A stretch of 13,897 bases of DNA from positions 1 to 13,897 of the forward strand of contig JALSLS010000291.1 in the NCBI GenBank assembly GCA_026988195.1. The letters are read 5' to 3'. The DNA is from Methylomonas sp. (GTDB taxonomy: Bacteria; Pseudomonadota; Gammaproteobacteria; Methylococcales; Methylomonadaceae). The position numbers were made by a program, and so were the translations under genes. Below, piece by piece: positions 7,710-13,897 of this stretch. Position 1 is the stretch's first letter, and every line of letters begins with the position of its first letter. The notes under the pieces were generated by a model, which saw only the letters and a program-made list of their open reading frames with translations, was not told the origin of the DNA and made no database searches.

Positions 7710-10700
7710 TGGCTAAGCCACGTTATTTAGAGCCTAAAAAGTTTTTCCATCACAAATTAGTGCTCAACCAATGGTTGTTGTCACGTTTTGCGATTGATGC
7801 ACTTGAAGAGCATAAAGATGGCAAGCAGGTGGTGCGTCCTTTGTTTGTGCTGGCAAAAAGCTTGCGTCATGTTGAGGGTGGTTTGGGTGCTGATCGGCAT
7901 CATCGTTTTTTACACGCTTTGTTGTCGCACTGGCAAAAAGGTTGGGCTTATAGTGAGCAGCAGTTAAAACAGTTTGATGCCAATATTGTTGATCACCTTG
8001 ATGCGATTAATAAAGACCGTACACGAGAGATAGACTGGAAATACTTTCAGTGGTTAAGCCTGTTATTTATTGAAATTTATCTGTATGAATTTTTTAAAGA
8101 CAAAAAGGCATTATTGTCTGGGCTAAATGATCAGCTGCAACGCTTTAATCAACACTTTAATGAGCAGGGCTTTTTAACAGGCTTTGATCTTTATCTTGAA
8201 AGTGATCTGAATAAAATCTGCCTGCAAAATGCCACAGGTAGCGGTAAAACGCTGTTGATGCACGTTAATATTTTGCAGTTTAAACACTATGCAAAACGTT
8301 TTGGCAAAACAGAGCAATATGGCGAGATTATTGTTATCAGCCCGAATGAGCGTTTAACTCAGCAACACATGCAAGAGCTTGATGAGAGCGGATTTAAGCA
8401 CAGTGAACGATTAGTACAAGGCGGTGATTTAATCGCAGCAGGTAGAAAAGCCCTCGATATTATCTCACTCACCGAAATAACCAAGCTGGCAGATGTACAG
8501 GGTAAAAAGCAGATGGCAGTGGACAGCTTCGGTGATGCGAATCTATTGCTGGTGGATGAAGGGCATAGAGGCTTGGGCAATGCACAGTCTGGAAGCTGGT
8601 TAAAATACCGCAATAAAATGTCGGGCAATGGTTTTACCTTTGAATATTCGGCCACCTTTAAAGAGGCGGTGGTTGCATCAAAAGACAGAGAGGTTGAAGA
8701 AACCTATGCCAAGTCGATTCTATTTGATTATGGCTACCGCTATTTTTATGAAGATGGTTATGGCAAGGATTATCGAATTTTTAACCTGCCGAATGATGCC
8801 AAAAACAAAAGCCATCAACACTATTATTTAACGGCAGCCTTGCTGTCTTTTTATCAGCAATGCCTGTTGTATTCTGAGAAGAAACAAGACTTTCATATTT
8901 ATAATTTAGCTGCACCTTTATGGGTTTTTGTGGGTGCAAGCGTTATTAAAGACGATGGTAAGAAAGAGGCAAAAAAGAACTACGATGAGCGAGCCTCTGA
9001 TGTTGCTGAAATCCTAAAATTTATGGGCTGGTTTTTAGGGAGCACAACAAATGCCGTTGAAATAATTGAAATTATCTTATCAGGTAATGCTAAAAAATCA
9101 GGTTTGCTTGATGCTGATGGCAGAGATATTTTTGGCTCTAGTTTTCCCTATATTAAAGAGCAAGGTAAAGCTGCCAATTTGATTTATCGTGATATTTGTC
9201 GATTGGTTTTTCAGGCAGATGGTGGCGGTGCTTTAGTGGTAGAACGTATCACGGGAGATTCGGGTGAGTTATTGCTTAAAGTGGGTGATAACGATACACC
9301 GTTTGGCTTGATTAATGTGGGTGATGCCAAAGGTCTGGCTGATCATCTGGATGTAATGGTTGCCAGAGAGAATATTGATTATATCGACGTTAAAAAGTCT
9401 GAATTTGCCAGTCCATTATTTGCCAATGTGGTGAATGAGGATTCACCAATTAATATTTTACTGGGTTCTAAAAAGTTTATTGAGGGTTGGAACTGCTGGC
9501 GTGTTTCCAGCATGGGCTTGATGAACACAGGTAAAAAAGAAGGCTCGCAAATTGTGCAGCTGTTTGGTCGTGGCGTACGCCTAAAAGGTCGGGATATGAG
9601 CTTGATGCGTAGCAGTCGCTATCAAACAGGCATGGCTCCCAAAAATATCTACTTGTTGGAAACATTGAATGTCTTTGGTGTGGGGGCTGAGTTTATCGCC
9701 CAGTTCCGTGATTTTCTGGCAGATGAAGGTTTGCCAGGGAATGAGAATCCTTTTATCGCAGAAATTAAGCTTAATACCACGCATGATATGGGTAAACGCT
9801 TGAAGATATTGCGTCCTAAAGTGCGTAAAGATACCAATGAGCACTATTCTTTTCCTAAAAATGGACCATTGGTTTTGTTTGGCTTTGGTGGCAGTGATAA
9901 GGAGTTTGGCTTAACCCCTGATATAACAAAACATAACCGCAGAGTTGTTGCTGATCACATGCCTAAAATGGCGACGATGTTGGCTGATGAAATTGAAGGT
10001 CATCAAGGCATTGCGGAGACAGCCTCACCTGCCTATTCTCGTCGATTCGATGCTTTGCACTTGGCTTTAGTTCGGGAGGATTTATTGTACTTGGGGCTAG
10101 TCCGTTATACGCAGAGCAGAGGCTATGCCAATTTATTGATAGAAAAAACACGCTTAAAAACCTTATTGGCAGCGGATACTTGGTATGACATTTTGATTCC
10201 GCATAACCAGTGGGCTATGAATGCTAAAAATATCAGGCTTTGGCAAGAAATTGCTTTGGAACTACTCTGTTTATTAAGTGATAAGGTTTATAACTATCAC
10301 CGTCGTTCTTTCCTTGAGCCGCGTCTTGAGCTGGTTACTTTGGATAAAGCGAATGACAATTTACCTACGGACGATACCTATCAAATCATTACTGATGCCA
10401 GTGTGTCATCTTTGGTGGATGATATTCGAGAGCTAAAGAAAGCTTTTGAAGAAAATAATGAAGATGAATTTGATAATGGGCATGAAAGCATTGTCGGCAC
10501 GAATCTCAATATCCATCTTTATAATCCCTTATTGTGTGCAAAATCAGACCGTATCAGCATTCAACCTGTTGGACTTATTGAATCAGAATTTCAATTTGTG
10601 CAAGATTTAAAGAAGTGGTTAGAACGTAAAGCCGATAGTTTGAAAGAAACAGGAGAAGAACTGTATTTGCTCAGAAATCTTGTACATGGTGGTGTTGGCT

Positions 10701-11047
10701 TTTTTGAAGCGGGTGGTTTTTATCCTGATTTTATCTTGTGGCGAATATGGGAAGAGGATAGCAAGGTTCAACAGAGGATTGTCTTTATTGATCCGCATGG
10801 CTTGCAACACGAAGGGCAAGGCTCAGACAAAATAGAATTTAGCCAAAATATAAAAGATGTTCAAAAACGAATGAATAATGAAGTCGGTTTGGAGAGCGTG
10901 ATACTAAGCTCACCTAAAACACCTAAATCTGTCATTTCTAATAAATGGGGATTAACAGAACAAGAACTTGCTGATAAGCATGTTTTCTTTATGTCTGATG
11001 GTGGGTATTTAGATCAACTTATGGGGTTGGTGGCTAAGGGGAGTTAA
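7709..11047 (+). CDS. type III Res-like helicase with C-terminal nuclease fold
   Basis: This 1112-residue superfamily 2 helicase is the expected restriction partner of the upstream methyltransferase. Visible motifs are Walker A NATGSGKT (174-181), motif II DEGH (283-286), motif III YSATF (313-317) and motif VI QLFGRGVRLKGR (617-628). A C-terminal region reads GGFYPDF (D1007), then VFIDPHGL (D1028-P-H1030). The spacing fits a PD-(D/E)XK nuclease, as in type III Res, but the expected lysine is a histidine. The enzyme may be a variant nuclease or may have lost cleavage. The TAATG overlap with the methyltransferase stop and the strong GGGAGGA site imply coupled translation in a fixed ratio. Its coding strand is G-rich, unlike the C-rich helicase upstream, hinting at different histories. 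The reading frame is intact. Confidence 0.88.
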   Translation: MAKPRYLEPKKFFHHKLVLNQWLLSRFAIDALEEHKDGKQVVRPLFVLAKSLRHVEGGLGADRHHRFLHALLSHWQKGWAYSEQQLKQFDANIVDHLDAINKDRTREIDWKYFQWLSLLFIEIYLYEFFKDKKALLSGLNDQLQRFNQHFNEQGFLTGFDLYLESDLNKICLQNATGSGKTLLMHVNILQFKHYAKRFGKTEQYGEIIVISPNERLTQQHMQELDESGFKHSERLVQGGDLIAAGRKALDIISLTEITKLADVQGKKQMAVDSFGDANLLLVDEGHRGLGNAQSGSWLKYRNKMSGNGFTFEYSATFKEAVVASKDREVEETYAKSILFDYGYRYFYEDGYGKDYRIFNLPNDAKNKSHQHYYLTAALLSFYQQCLLYSEKKQDFHIYNLAAPLWVFVGASVIKDDGKKEAKKNYDERASDVAEILKFMGWFLGSTTNAVEIIEIILSGNAKKSGLLDADGRDIFGSSFPYIKEQGKAANLIYRDICRLVFQADGGGALVVERITGDSGELLLKVGDNDTPFGLINVGDAKGLADHLDVMVARENIDYIDVKKSEFASPLFANVVNEDSPINILLGSKKFIEGWNCWRVSSMGLMNTGKKEGSQIVQLFGRGVRLKGRDMSLMRSSRYQTGMAPKNIYLLETLNVFGVGAEFIAQFRDFLADEGLPGNENPFIAEIKLNTTHDMGKRLKILRPKVRKDTNEHYSFPKNGPLVLFGFGGSDKEFGLTPDITKHNRRVVADHMPKMATMLADEIEGHQGIAETASPAYSRRFDALHLALVREDLLYLGLVRYTQSRGYANLLIEKTRLKTLLAADTWYDILIPHNQWAMNAKNIRLWQEIALELLCLLSDKVYNYHRRSFLEPRLELVTLDKANDNLPTDDTYQIITDASVSSLVDDIRELKKAFEENNEDEFDNGHESIVGTNLNIHLYNPLLCAKSDRISIQPVGLIESEFQFVQDLKKWLERKADSLKETGEELYLLRNLVHGGVGFFEAGGFYPDFILWRIWEEDSKVQQRIVFIDPHGLQHEGQGSDKIEFSQNIKDVQKRMNNEVGLESVILSSPKTPKSVISNKWGLTEQELADKHVFFMSDGGYLDQLMGLVAKGS

Positions 11048-11192
11048 GGGCTATTTTATACTGCTTGAATCAGATTAGAGAGAAATGGTTAACTAAAGGA
11101 AAGCTTGATCAAGTCCAATTATTTTTAGCTTGCCAAATCTGCCGATATTTTTTCTACGCTAAATTCTAATCGACTTAATCAGGTTTTCCTAA

Positions 11193-11822
11193 ATGAAATT
11201 CACTTTTATATCAGATACCCATTCCTTACATAACAAGCTTATTCTTGAGGCAGGTGATGTGCTTATTCATTGTGGGGACTTCACTAACAAAGGAAGCCTT
11301 GAGGATGCTGAAGACTTTGCTGATTTTATGGCTAAGCAGGATTTTCAATACAAAATTGTTATCGCGGGTAACCATGATTTTTGTTTTGAAGATGATCGGC
11401 TTGATGAGGCGGAGCATTTATTCAAAGATCGTGAAATTATCTATTTAAATGACAGTGGTACAGAAGTTGAAGGGCTTAAAATATGGGGTTCTCCCATTCA
11501 ACCACAATTTTTCAATTGGGCATTTAATCGCAATAGAGGTCATGATATTTCATGGCATTGGAATCTAATACCCGATGATGTTGATATTCTGATTACTCAT
11601 GGCCCAGCTTTTGGAATTCTGGATAGAATCAAAGAGGGCGATAAGGTTGGTTGCCACGACTTACTTGATAGAGTTAAACAGATTAAACCCAAGATTCATG
11701 CTTTTGGTCATATTCATGAAGACTACGGCATGGTTGAGCAAGATGGAACGATATTTATTAATGCCTGTAGTGTTGATAGACGTTACCGCTTAGTGAATCT
11801 ACCTATAGAGATAGAGTTATAA
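11193..11822 (+). CDS. metallophosphoesterase, MPPED1/2-like
   Basis: This 209-residue calcineurin-like phosphoesterase has all metal-binding motifs: D8-x-H10 in SDTH, GDF with D29, GNHD (59-62), THGP with H136, and GHIH (172-175). A late N190-A-C-S-V closes the fold. The short size, SDTH opening and layout of the conserved blocks resemble the MPPED/239FB branch, whose bacterial members hydrolyse phosphodiesters or cyclic nucleotides with little known physiology. There is no signal peptide, so it is cytoplasmic. ATG 11193 has a modest AGG nine bases upstream. The gene is separated by 145 bases from the Res gene and 83 from the Fic antitoxin, so it is probably its own unit. A link to the restriction locus is not shown; cyclic-nucleotide degradation in defence is only speculation. 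Confidence 0.88.
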   Translation: MKFTFISDTHSLHNKLILEAGDVLIHCGDFTNKGSLEDAEDFADFMAKQDFQYKIVIAGNHDFCFEDDRLDEAEHLFKDREIIYLNDSGTEVEGLKIWGSPIQPQFFNWAFNRNRGHDISWHWNLIPDDVDILITHGPAFGILDRIKEGDKVGCHDLLDRVKQIKPKIHAFGHIHEDYGMVEQDGTIFINACSVDRRYRLVNLPIEIEL

Positions 11823-11861
11823 AATGCAATTATAGCAATACTGTTCTAATAAGTATGTTAA

Positions 11862-11881
11862 TGGTATACTGAAGGTATACC
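11862..11881 (+). promoter_or_regulatory. extended -10 promoter inside a GTATAC palindrome
   Basis: GGTATAC (11863-11869) and GTATACC (11875-11881) form an inverted repeat with a five-base centre, TGAAG. Each arm contains the palindrome GTATAC. TG-G-TATACT (11862-11870) reads as an extended -10 element whose box lies in the left arm. A protein bound here would shut off the antitoxin-fic operon, which fits autoregulation by the antitoxin's N-terminal region. Confidence 0.55.
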
Positions 11882-11905
11882 TTTTGATATGCTAGGAATT
11901 AAGCT

Positions 11906-12241
11906 ATGAGCCAGACTACAATGAAAATTGACCGTGATGTTTTAGCTGATTTGCGTGAGTTGGCAACTACAGCACATCGTTCACCACAGAAGCACTTACG
12001 CCATTTGGTAGAGGTTGAAAAGGCAAAGCTAATAAAATTAGATGATATGGAGTTAAATCCAGAACAACAAGCGAGACTCGATATCGTTCATCGGGTAGAG
12101 GCATCGTCTGCCTTAGAGGGGTACGCGCCTTTATCTCAAGAAGGGGGATATGCTTACGAGTTGCAAAAACGGCAAGTTCTTGGTGAAATCACCACTGAAG
12201 AAGAAATAGCATTACTAAAAGCACATCATGGTTTGAAATAA
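11906..12241 (+). CDS. Fic antitoxin, VbhA-type, with DNA-binding-like N-terminus
   Basis: This 111-residue protein directly precedes the Fic toxin. Residues 67-72 (SSALEG) match the class I Fic inhibition motif (S/T)xxxE(G/N); E71 would reach into the toxin active site and displace the ATP gamma-phosphate. The tail YELQKRQVLGEITTEEEIALL resembles the helix-pair end of VbhA antitoxins. The first 40 residues (TTMKIDRDVLADLREL, then SPQKHLRHLVE) look like a ribbon-helix-helix DNA-binding unit, an addition to the minimal antitoxin of about 60 residues. The start ATG has an AGGA site at 11894-11897 and lies 25 bases after the GTATAC palindrome. The stop is three bases before the toxin GTG. Probable roles: toxin inhibitor and operon repressor. 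Confidence 0.82.
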   Translation: MSQTTMKIDRDVLADLRELATTAHRSPQKHLRHLVEVEKAKLIKLDDMELNPEQQARLDIVHRVEASSALEGYAPLSQEGGYAYELQKRQVLGEITTEEEIALLKAHHGLK

Positions 12242-12244
12242 ATA

Positions 12245-12826
12245 GTGCCAAATTTAAAATTTCCGCCTGTTTTTGAGGATAAACTAACAGGTATCCCCGA
12301 ATCAGATCGTGATACGGTTGGAAGACATTTTTCAGATGTTAGAGCAAAGGAGCTAGAGCTTAATCGCATTAAAGGTGGCTTTGACATAAAGCATCTTGCA
12401 AAAATTCATGAATACTTATTTCAAGATTCAAGCACCCATGCAGGGGTTGTTCGTGGCTACAGTATGAATAAAGGTGGCACACCCTTTGCTGATTCTCAGC
12501 AGATGGATTACTTGTTTAATAAGGAACTACCTTTAAGGGTTGAAGCACTAGGCTTATCTGTCAATGACGTTAATAAATACATTGATGCTATGACTGATTT
12601 ACATTCAACCCTTGATTTGGCGCATCCTTTTCGTGAAGGCAACGGACGATCTACGCGAATTTTTATGTCACAACTGTCAGAAGCACATGGATACAAATTA
12701 GATTTTTCAACGGTTAATGCCAAGGAGTGGGTGAAGGCATGCATTGATTCTATTAACACAGGAGGTGAGACTTTAAAGCGACCACTCTTTGAGAGAATTA
12801 TTACACCATTGAAAAGTAAAGATTGA
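12245..12826 (+). CDS. Fic-domain AMP-transferase toxin (class I)
   Basis: This 193-residue, single-domain Fic protein carries a complete catalytic motif, HPFREGNGR (residues 127-135): H127 is the base, E131 the metal ligand, and N133-G-R135 bind the nucleotide. A flap-like GGTPFADSQQ segment (77-86) would dock the target. It should transfer AMP from ATP to host proteins; VbhT- and FicT-type toxins of this class AMPylate DNA gyrase and topoisomerase IV, which is plausible here but not shown. No inhibitory glutamate motif precedes the Fic motif within the protein, consistent with control by the separate antitoxin. The GTG start is inferred from the conserved-looking N-terminus MPNLKFPPVFEDKLTGIPES and the three-base gap to the antitoxin stop; its ribosome site is weak, so translation is probably coupled. 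Confidence 0.9.
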   Translation: MPNLKFPPVFEDKLTGIPESDRDTVGRHFSDVRAKELELNRIKGGFDIKHLAKIHEYLFQDSSTHAGVVRGYSMNKGGTPFADSQQMDYLFNKELPLRVEALGLSVNDVNKYIDAMTDLHSTLDLAHPFREGNGRSTRIFMSQLSEAHGYKLDFSTVNAKEWVKACIDSINTGGETLKRPLFERIITPLKSKD

Positions 12827-12860
12827 TAACAAATAACCTTACTTTTGTAAGCTTTAAAAA

Positions 12861-12896
12861 AGGTACAATAGAGGTACAGTGCTCAGTTTTTGTACC
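12861..12896. repeat. GGTACA repeats, possible integrase arm sites
   Basis: AGGTACA occurs twice with an 11-base period (12861-12867 and 12872-12878), about one helical turn. The inverted copy TGTACC follows at 12891-12896. Repeats of this kind flank tRNA attachment sites of P4-type elements and serve as arm-type sites for integrase. They lie on the left side of the attachment core, so they would belong to the left-hand element. Confidence 0.4.
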
Positions 12897-12996
12897 CTTC
12901 GCTAAATTACGCTAAACTACTGATTAATAACTACTATTAACTAAAGTAGATTAATATAGACTTCGCTTAATTATCAGTAACTTATTGATTTTATTA

Positions 12997-13055
12997 GGGG
13001 CTTAAAATCCCTCGGTGGCAACACCGTGCCGGTTCGATTCCGGCCCTGGGCACCA
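12997..13055 (+). other. tRNA-Leu(UAA) 3' fragment, attachment site core
   Basis: The 59 bases match the 3' part of a class II leucine tRNA. The anticodon loop is CTTAAAA with anticodon TAA at 13003-13005, and the 3' strand of the anticodon stem is TCCCT. The variable arm is CGGTG-GCAA-CACCG, the T arm is GCCGG-TTCGATT-CCGGC, and the acceptor strand CCTGGGC is followed by A and CCA (13053-13055). No GCCCAGG partner, D arm or other 5' half exists upstream, so this is not a working tRNA. It is the direct-repeat copy left by a tyrosine integrase that targets tRNA-Leu; an intact tRNA gene should lie outside the window, beyond the left-hand element. Confidence 0.85.
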
Positions 13056-13158
13056 CATACAGATTTAAAGAAGTTCAATATGGTTCTTTAAGTCGCACTG
13101 CAAAGCCAGTTACAGGTCATTAACGTCCGTTAAGATTTGTTTACATTCAACCCATTAT

Positions 13159-13202
13159 GGGGTAAAAAAGGGAACAAATAACAGCCCTTAATTTTTTACC
13201 CC
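13159..13202. promoter_or_regulatory. long inverted repeat before the integrase
   Basis: GGGGTAAAAAA (13159-13169) pairs perfectly with TTTTTTACCCC (13192-13202), and inside it GGG (13170-13172) can pair with CCC (13185-13187). It ends five bases before the integrase ATG. Such dyads near P4-type integrases can be arm sites or sites where integrase represses its own gene. As RNA it could hide the start region, where no ribosome site is visible. Confidence 0.5.
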
Positions 13203-13207
13203 TGACT

Positions 13208-13819
13208 ATGGCATTAACTGATTTAAAATCTAAAACAGCAAAACCTAAAACTAAGCCTTATAAATTATTTGATGCTGAAGGCTTATATTTGTACGTTCCT
13301 CCTTCGGGTAGAAAGGTTTGGCGGTTCAAATACCGCTTTAATGGCAAAGAATGCCTTGTCACGATTGGCAAGTTCCCAAATAAAAAACTCAAAGAAGCCA
13401 GAAAAGCTAGAAATCAATATTTGTTGATGCTCGATGAAGGTAAAAATCCAGCAGAAGTAAAAAGACTAAAAAAGAATCCAGAAGGAATGAGCTTTAAAGA
13501 AGTAGCTCAAGAATGGATTAATTTTAAATCAATTCCAGATACTAAACGCTGTTGGAAGCCTACACATACAAAGGCAGTATTAAAGTCACTAGATAACGAT
13601 GTTTTTCCCATTATTGGCTCTCGCGTTATCAATACACTCACACCTTATGATATAGATTATATTATTGACCCTGTTGTAAAGCGTGGGGCATTAGAAGTTG
13701 CCGAACGAGTACTTTCACGTATCAATTCTGTTTTTAGATACGGAATACATAAAGGCTATTGCTCTGATAATCCGGCAGATTCAACAGTGAAATGCATAAC
13801 TTCTAGGCCGCTTCTTTAG
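13208..13819 (+). pseudogene. P4-type tyrosine integrase, truncated by an IS
   Basis: The first about 190 residues are a typical island integrase. An N-terminal arm-binding domain (DUF4102-like; MALTDLKSKTAKPKTKPYKL, then GLYLYVPPSGRKVWRFKYR, about 1-90) is followed by the SAM-like core-binding domain (about 100-187) ending NPA at 188-190. Full-length relatives have about 400 residues, so the whole catalytic domain with its R-H-R-Y set is missing. The last 13 residues (from DSTVK) are read from inserted IS DNA, and the frame stops at 13819. The gene lies 152 bases after the tRNA-Leu fragment, the standard place for the integrase that uses this site. It cannot catalyse recombination as it stands, so its element is immobile unless another integrase acts. 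Confidence 0.85.
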
Positions 13820-13897
13820 CGGTATATTCCGCCATTTTATTGGCGGGTGTTTTAAACTTCAACTTTTTTCTGGGTCGATCATTTAGTTGTGATATGA
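13774..13897 (-). mobile_element. IS30-family insertion sequence, one end only
   Basis: Integrase homology stops at NPA (codon ending 13777), and 26 bases later a transposase C-terminus appears on the minus strand. The terminal inverted repeat probably starts with the AGATTCAA at 13777-13784, similar to the AGATTCAA near the IS30 end. The exact edge, between about 13774 and 13778, is inferred. Two hairpins lie just inside: CCGC/GCGG (13808-13822) and CCGCC/GGCGG (13829-13846). The second is followed on the + strand by GTGTTTT and may act as a weak terminator. The other end is outside the window. Confidence 0.7.
13803..13897 (-). CDS. IS30-family transposase, C-terminal end (partial)
   Basis: Read on the minus strand, the last 30 codons give a C-terminus containing QLNDRPRKKLKFKTP, then an alanine- and lysine-rich tail ending KEAA and a stop at 13803-13805. 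LNDRPRKxLxxKTP is the conserved end of the IS30-family DDE integrase core, so the assignment rests on one diagnostic block. The rest of the gene, including the DDE residues, lies to the right of the window. Whether the copy is intact cannot be judged. Confidence 0.8.
   Translation of the reverse strand, partial: ISQLNDRPRKKLKFKTPANKMAEYTAKEAA

Larger units (their letters stand above)
12827..13207. other. non-coding integration junction
   Basis: These 381 bases hold no convincing gene. From left to right they contain a weak CTTAC-TTTT-GTAAG hairpin after the fic stop (12838-12851), GGTACA repeats, an AT-rich stretch with a small CTACT/AGTAG dyad (12931-12949), the tRNA-Leu 3' fragment, and an 11-base-pair dyad before the integrase. 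The content fits an attachment region between two integrated elements. Confidence 0.6.

Noticed and set aside
9477..9844. Overlapping minus-strand reading frames within res
   Set aside because: They lie wholly inside a strongly supported gene, have cysteine- and histidine-rich low-quality products, lack ribosome sites and show no recognisable domain. They are shadows of the + strand gene.
548..11047. Classification as DISARM or BREX
   Set aside because: An SNF2 helicase and a methyltransferase are present, but no DrmA, DrmB or DrmC (DISARM) and no PglZ, BrxC or BrxL (BREX) product is encoded in the window. The Mod/Res core points to a type III-like arrangement.
12960..13055. Complete tRNA-Leu gene
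   Set aside because: No 5' acceptor strand complementary to CCTGGGC and no D arm is found upstream. Only the part from the anticodon arm to CCA is present.
1..13897. CRISPR array or other long tandem repeat
   Set aside because: No regularly spaced direct repeat of about 20-40 bases was found on reading through the window.

Overview
The window is part of a chromosomal accessory (defence) island in what is probably a moderately AT-rich gammaproteobacterium. The grounds are bacterial-type genes, a class II tRNA-Leu fragment, a P4-type integrase and enterobacterial-like helicase, Fic and VapBC families. The genus cannot be named from sequence alone. All main genes read on the + strand.

Layout. 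Bases 1-448 hold the tail of an unidentified, possibly membrane-anchored gene and a small hypothetical gene overlapping it. Bases 548-11047 hold a large restriction-modification-like locus: an SNF2/RapA-type helicase (548-3421), an AbrB-type antitoxin and PIN-domain toxin pair with its own promoter (3543-4195), a 1122-residue beta-class adenine DNA methyltransferase with a long extra N-terminal region (4341-7709), and a 1112-residue type III Res-like helicase-nuclease coupled to it by a TAATG overlap (7709-11047). The methyltransferase is a compositional patchwork, with a very AT-rich segment where the target recognition domain should lie. Upstream of it are a seven-G run and a strong dyad.

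Downstream come a stand-alone MPPED-like metallophosphoesterase (11193-11822) and a second toxin-antitoxin pair (11906-12826). That pair is a VbhA-type Fic antitoxin with a probable DNA-binding N-terminus and a class I Fic AMP-transferase, driven by a promoter that overlaps a GTATAC palindrome.

The right end is an integration junction. It has GGTACA repeats, a 59-base 3' fragment of tRNA-Leu(UAA) with no 5' half, a long inverted repeat, and a P4-type integrase gene cut short by an IS30-family element whose transposase tail runs off the window on the minus strand. A 3'-only tRNA copy followed by an integrase is what tandem insertion of two elements at the same tRNA gene leaves behind. The left-hand defence cargo would then be the end of one element and the broken integrase the start of another.

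Working model (inference): methyltransferase and Res protect the host DNA and attack foreign DNA, the SNF2 helicase is a translocating partner, and the two toxin-antitoxin pairs stabilise the island or act as back-up abortive-infection modules.
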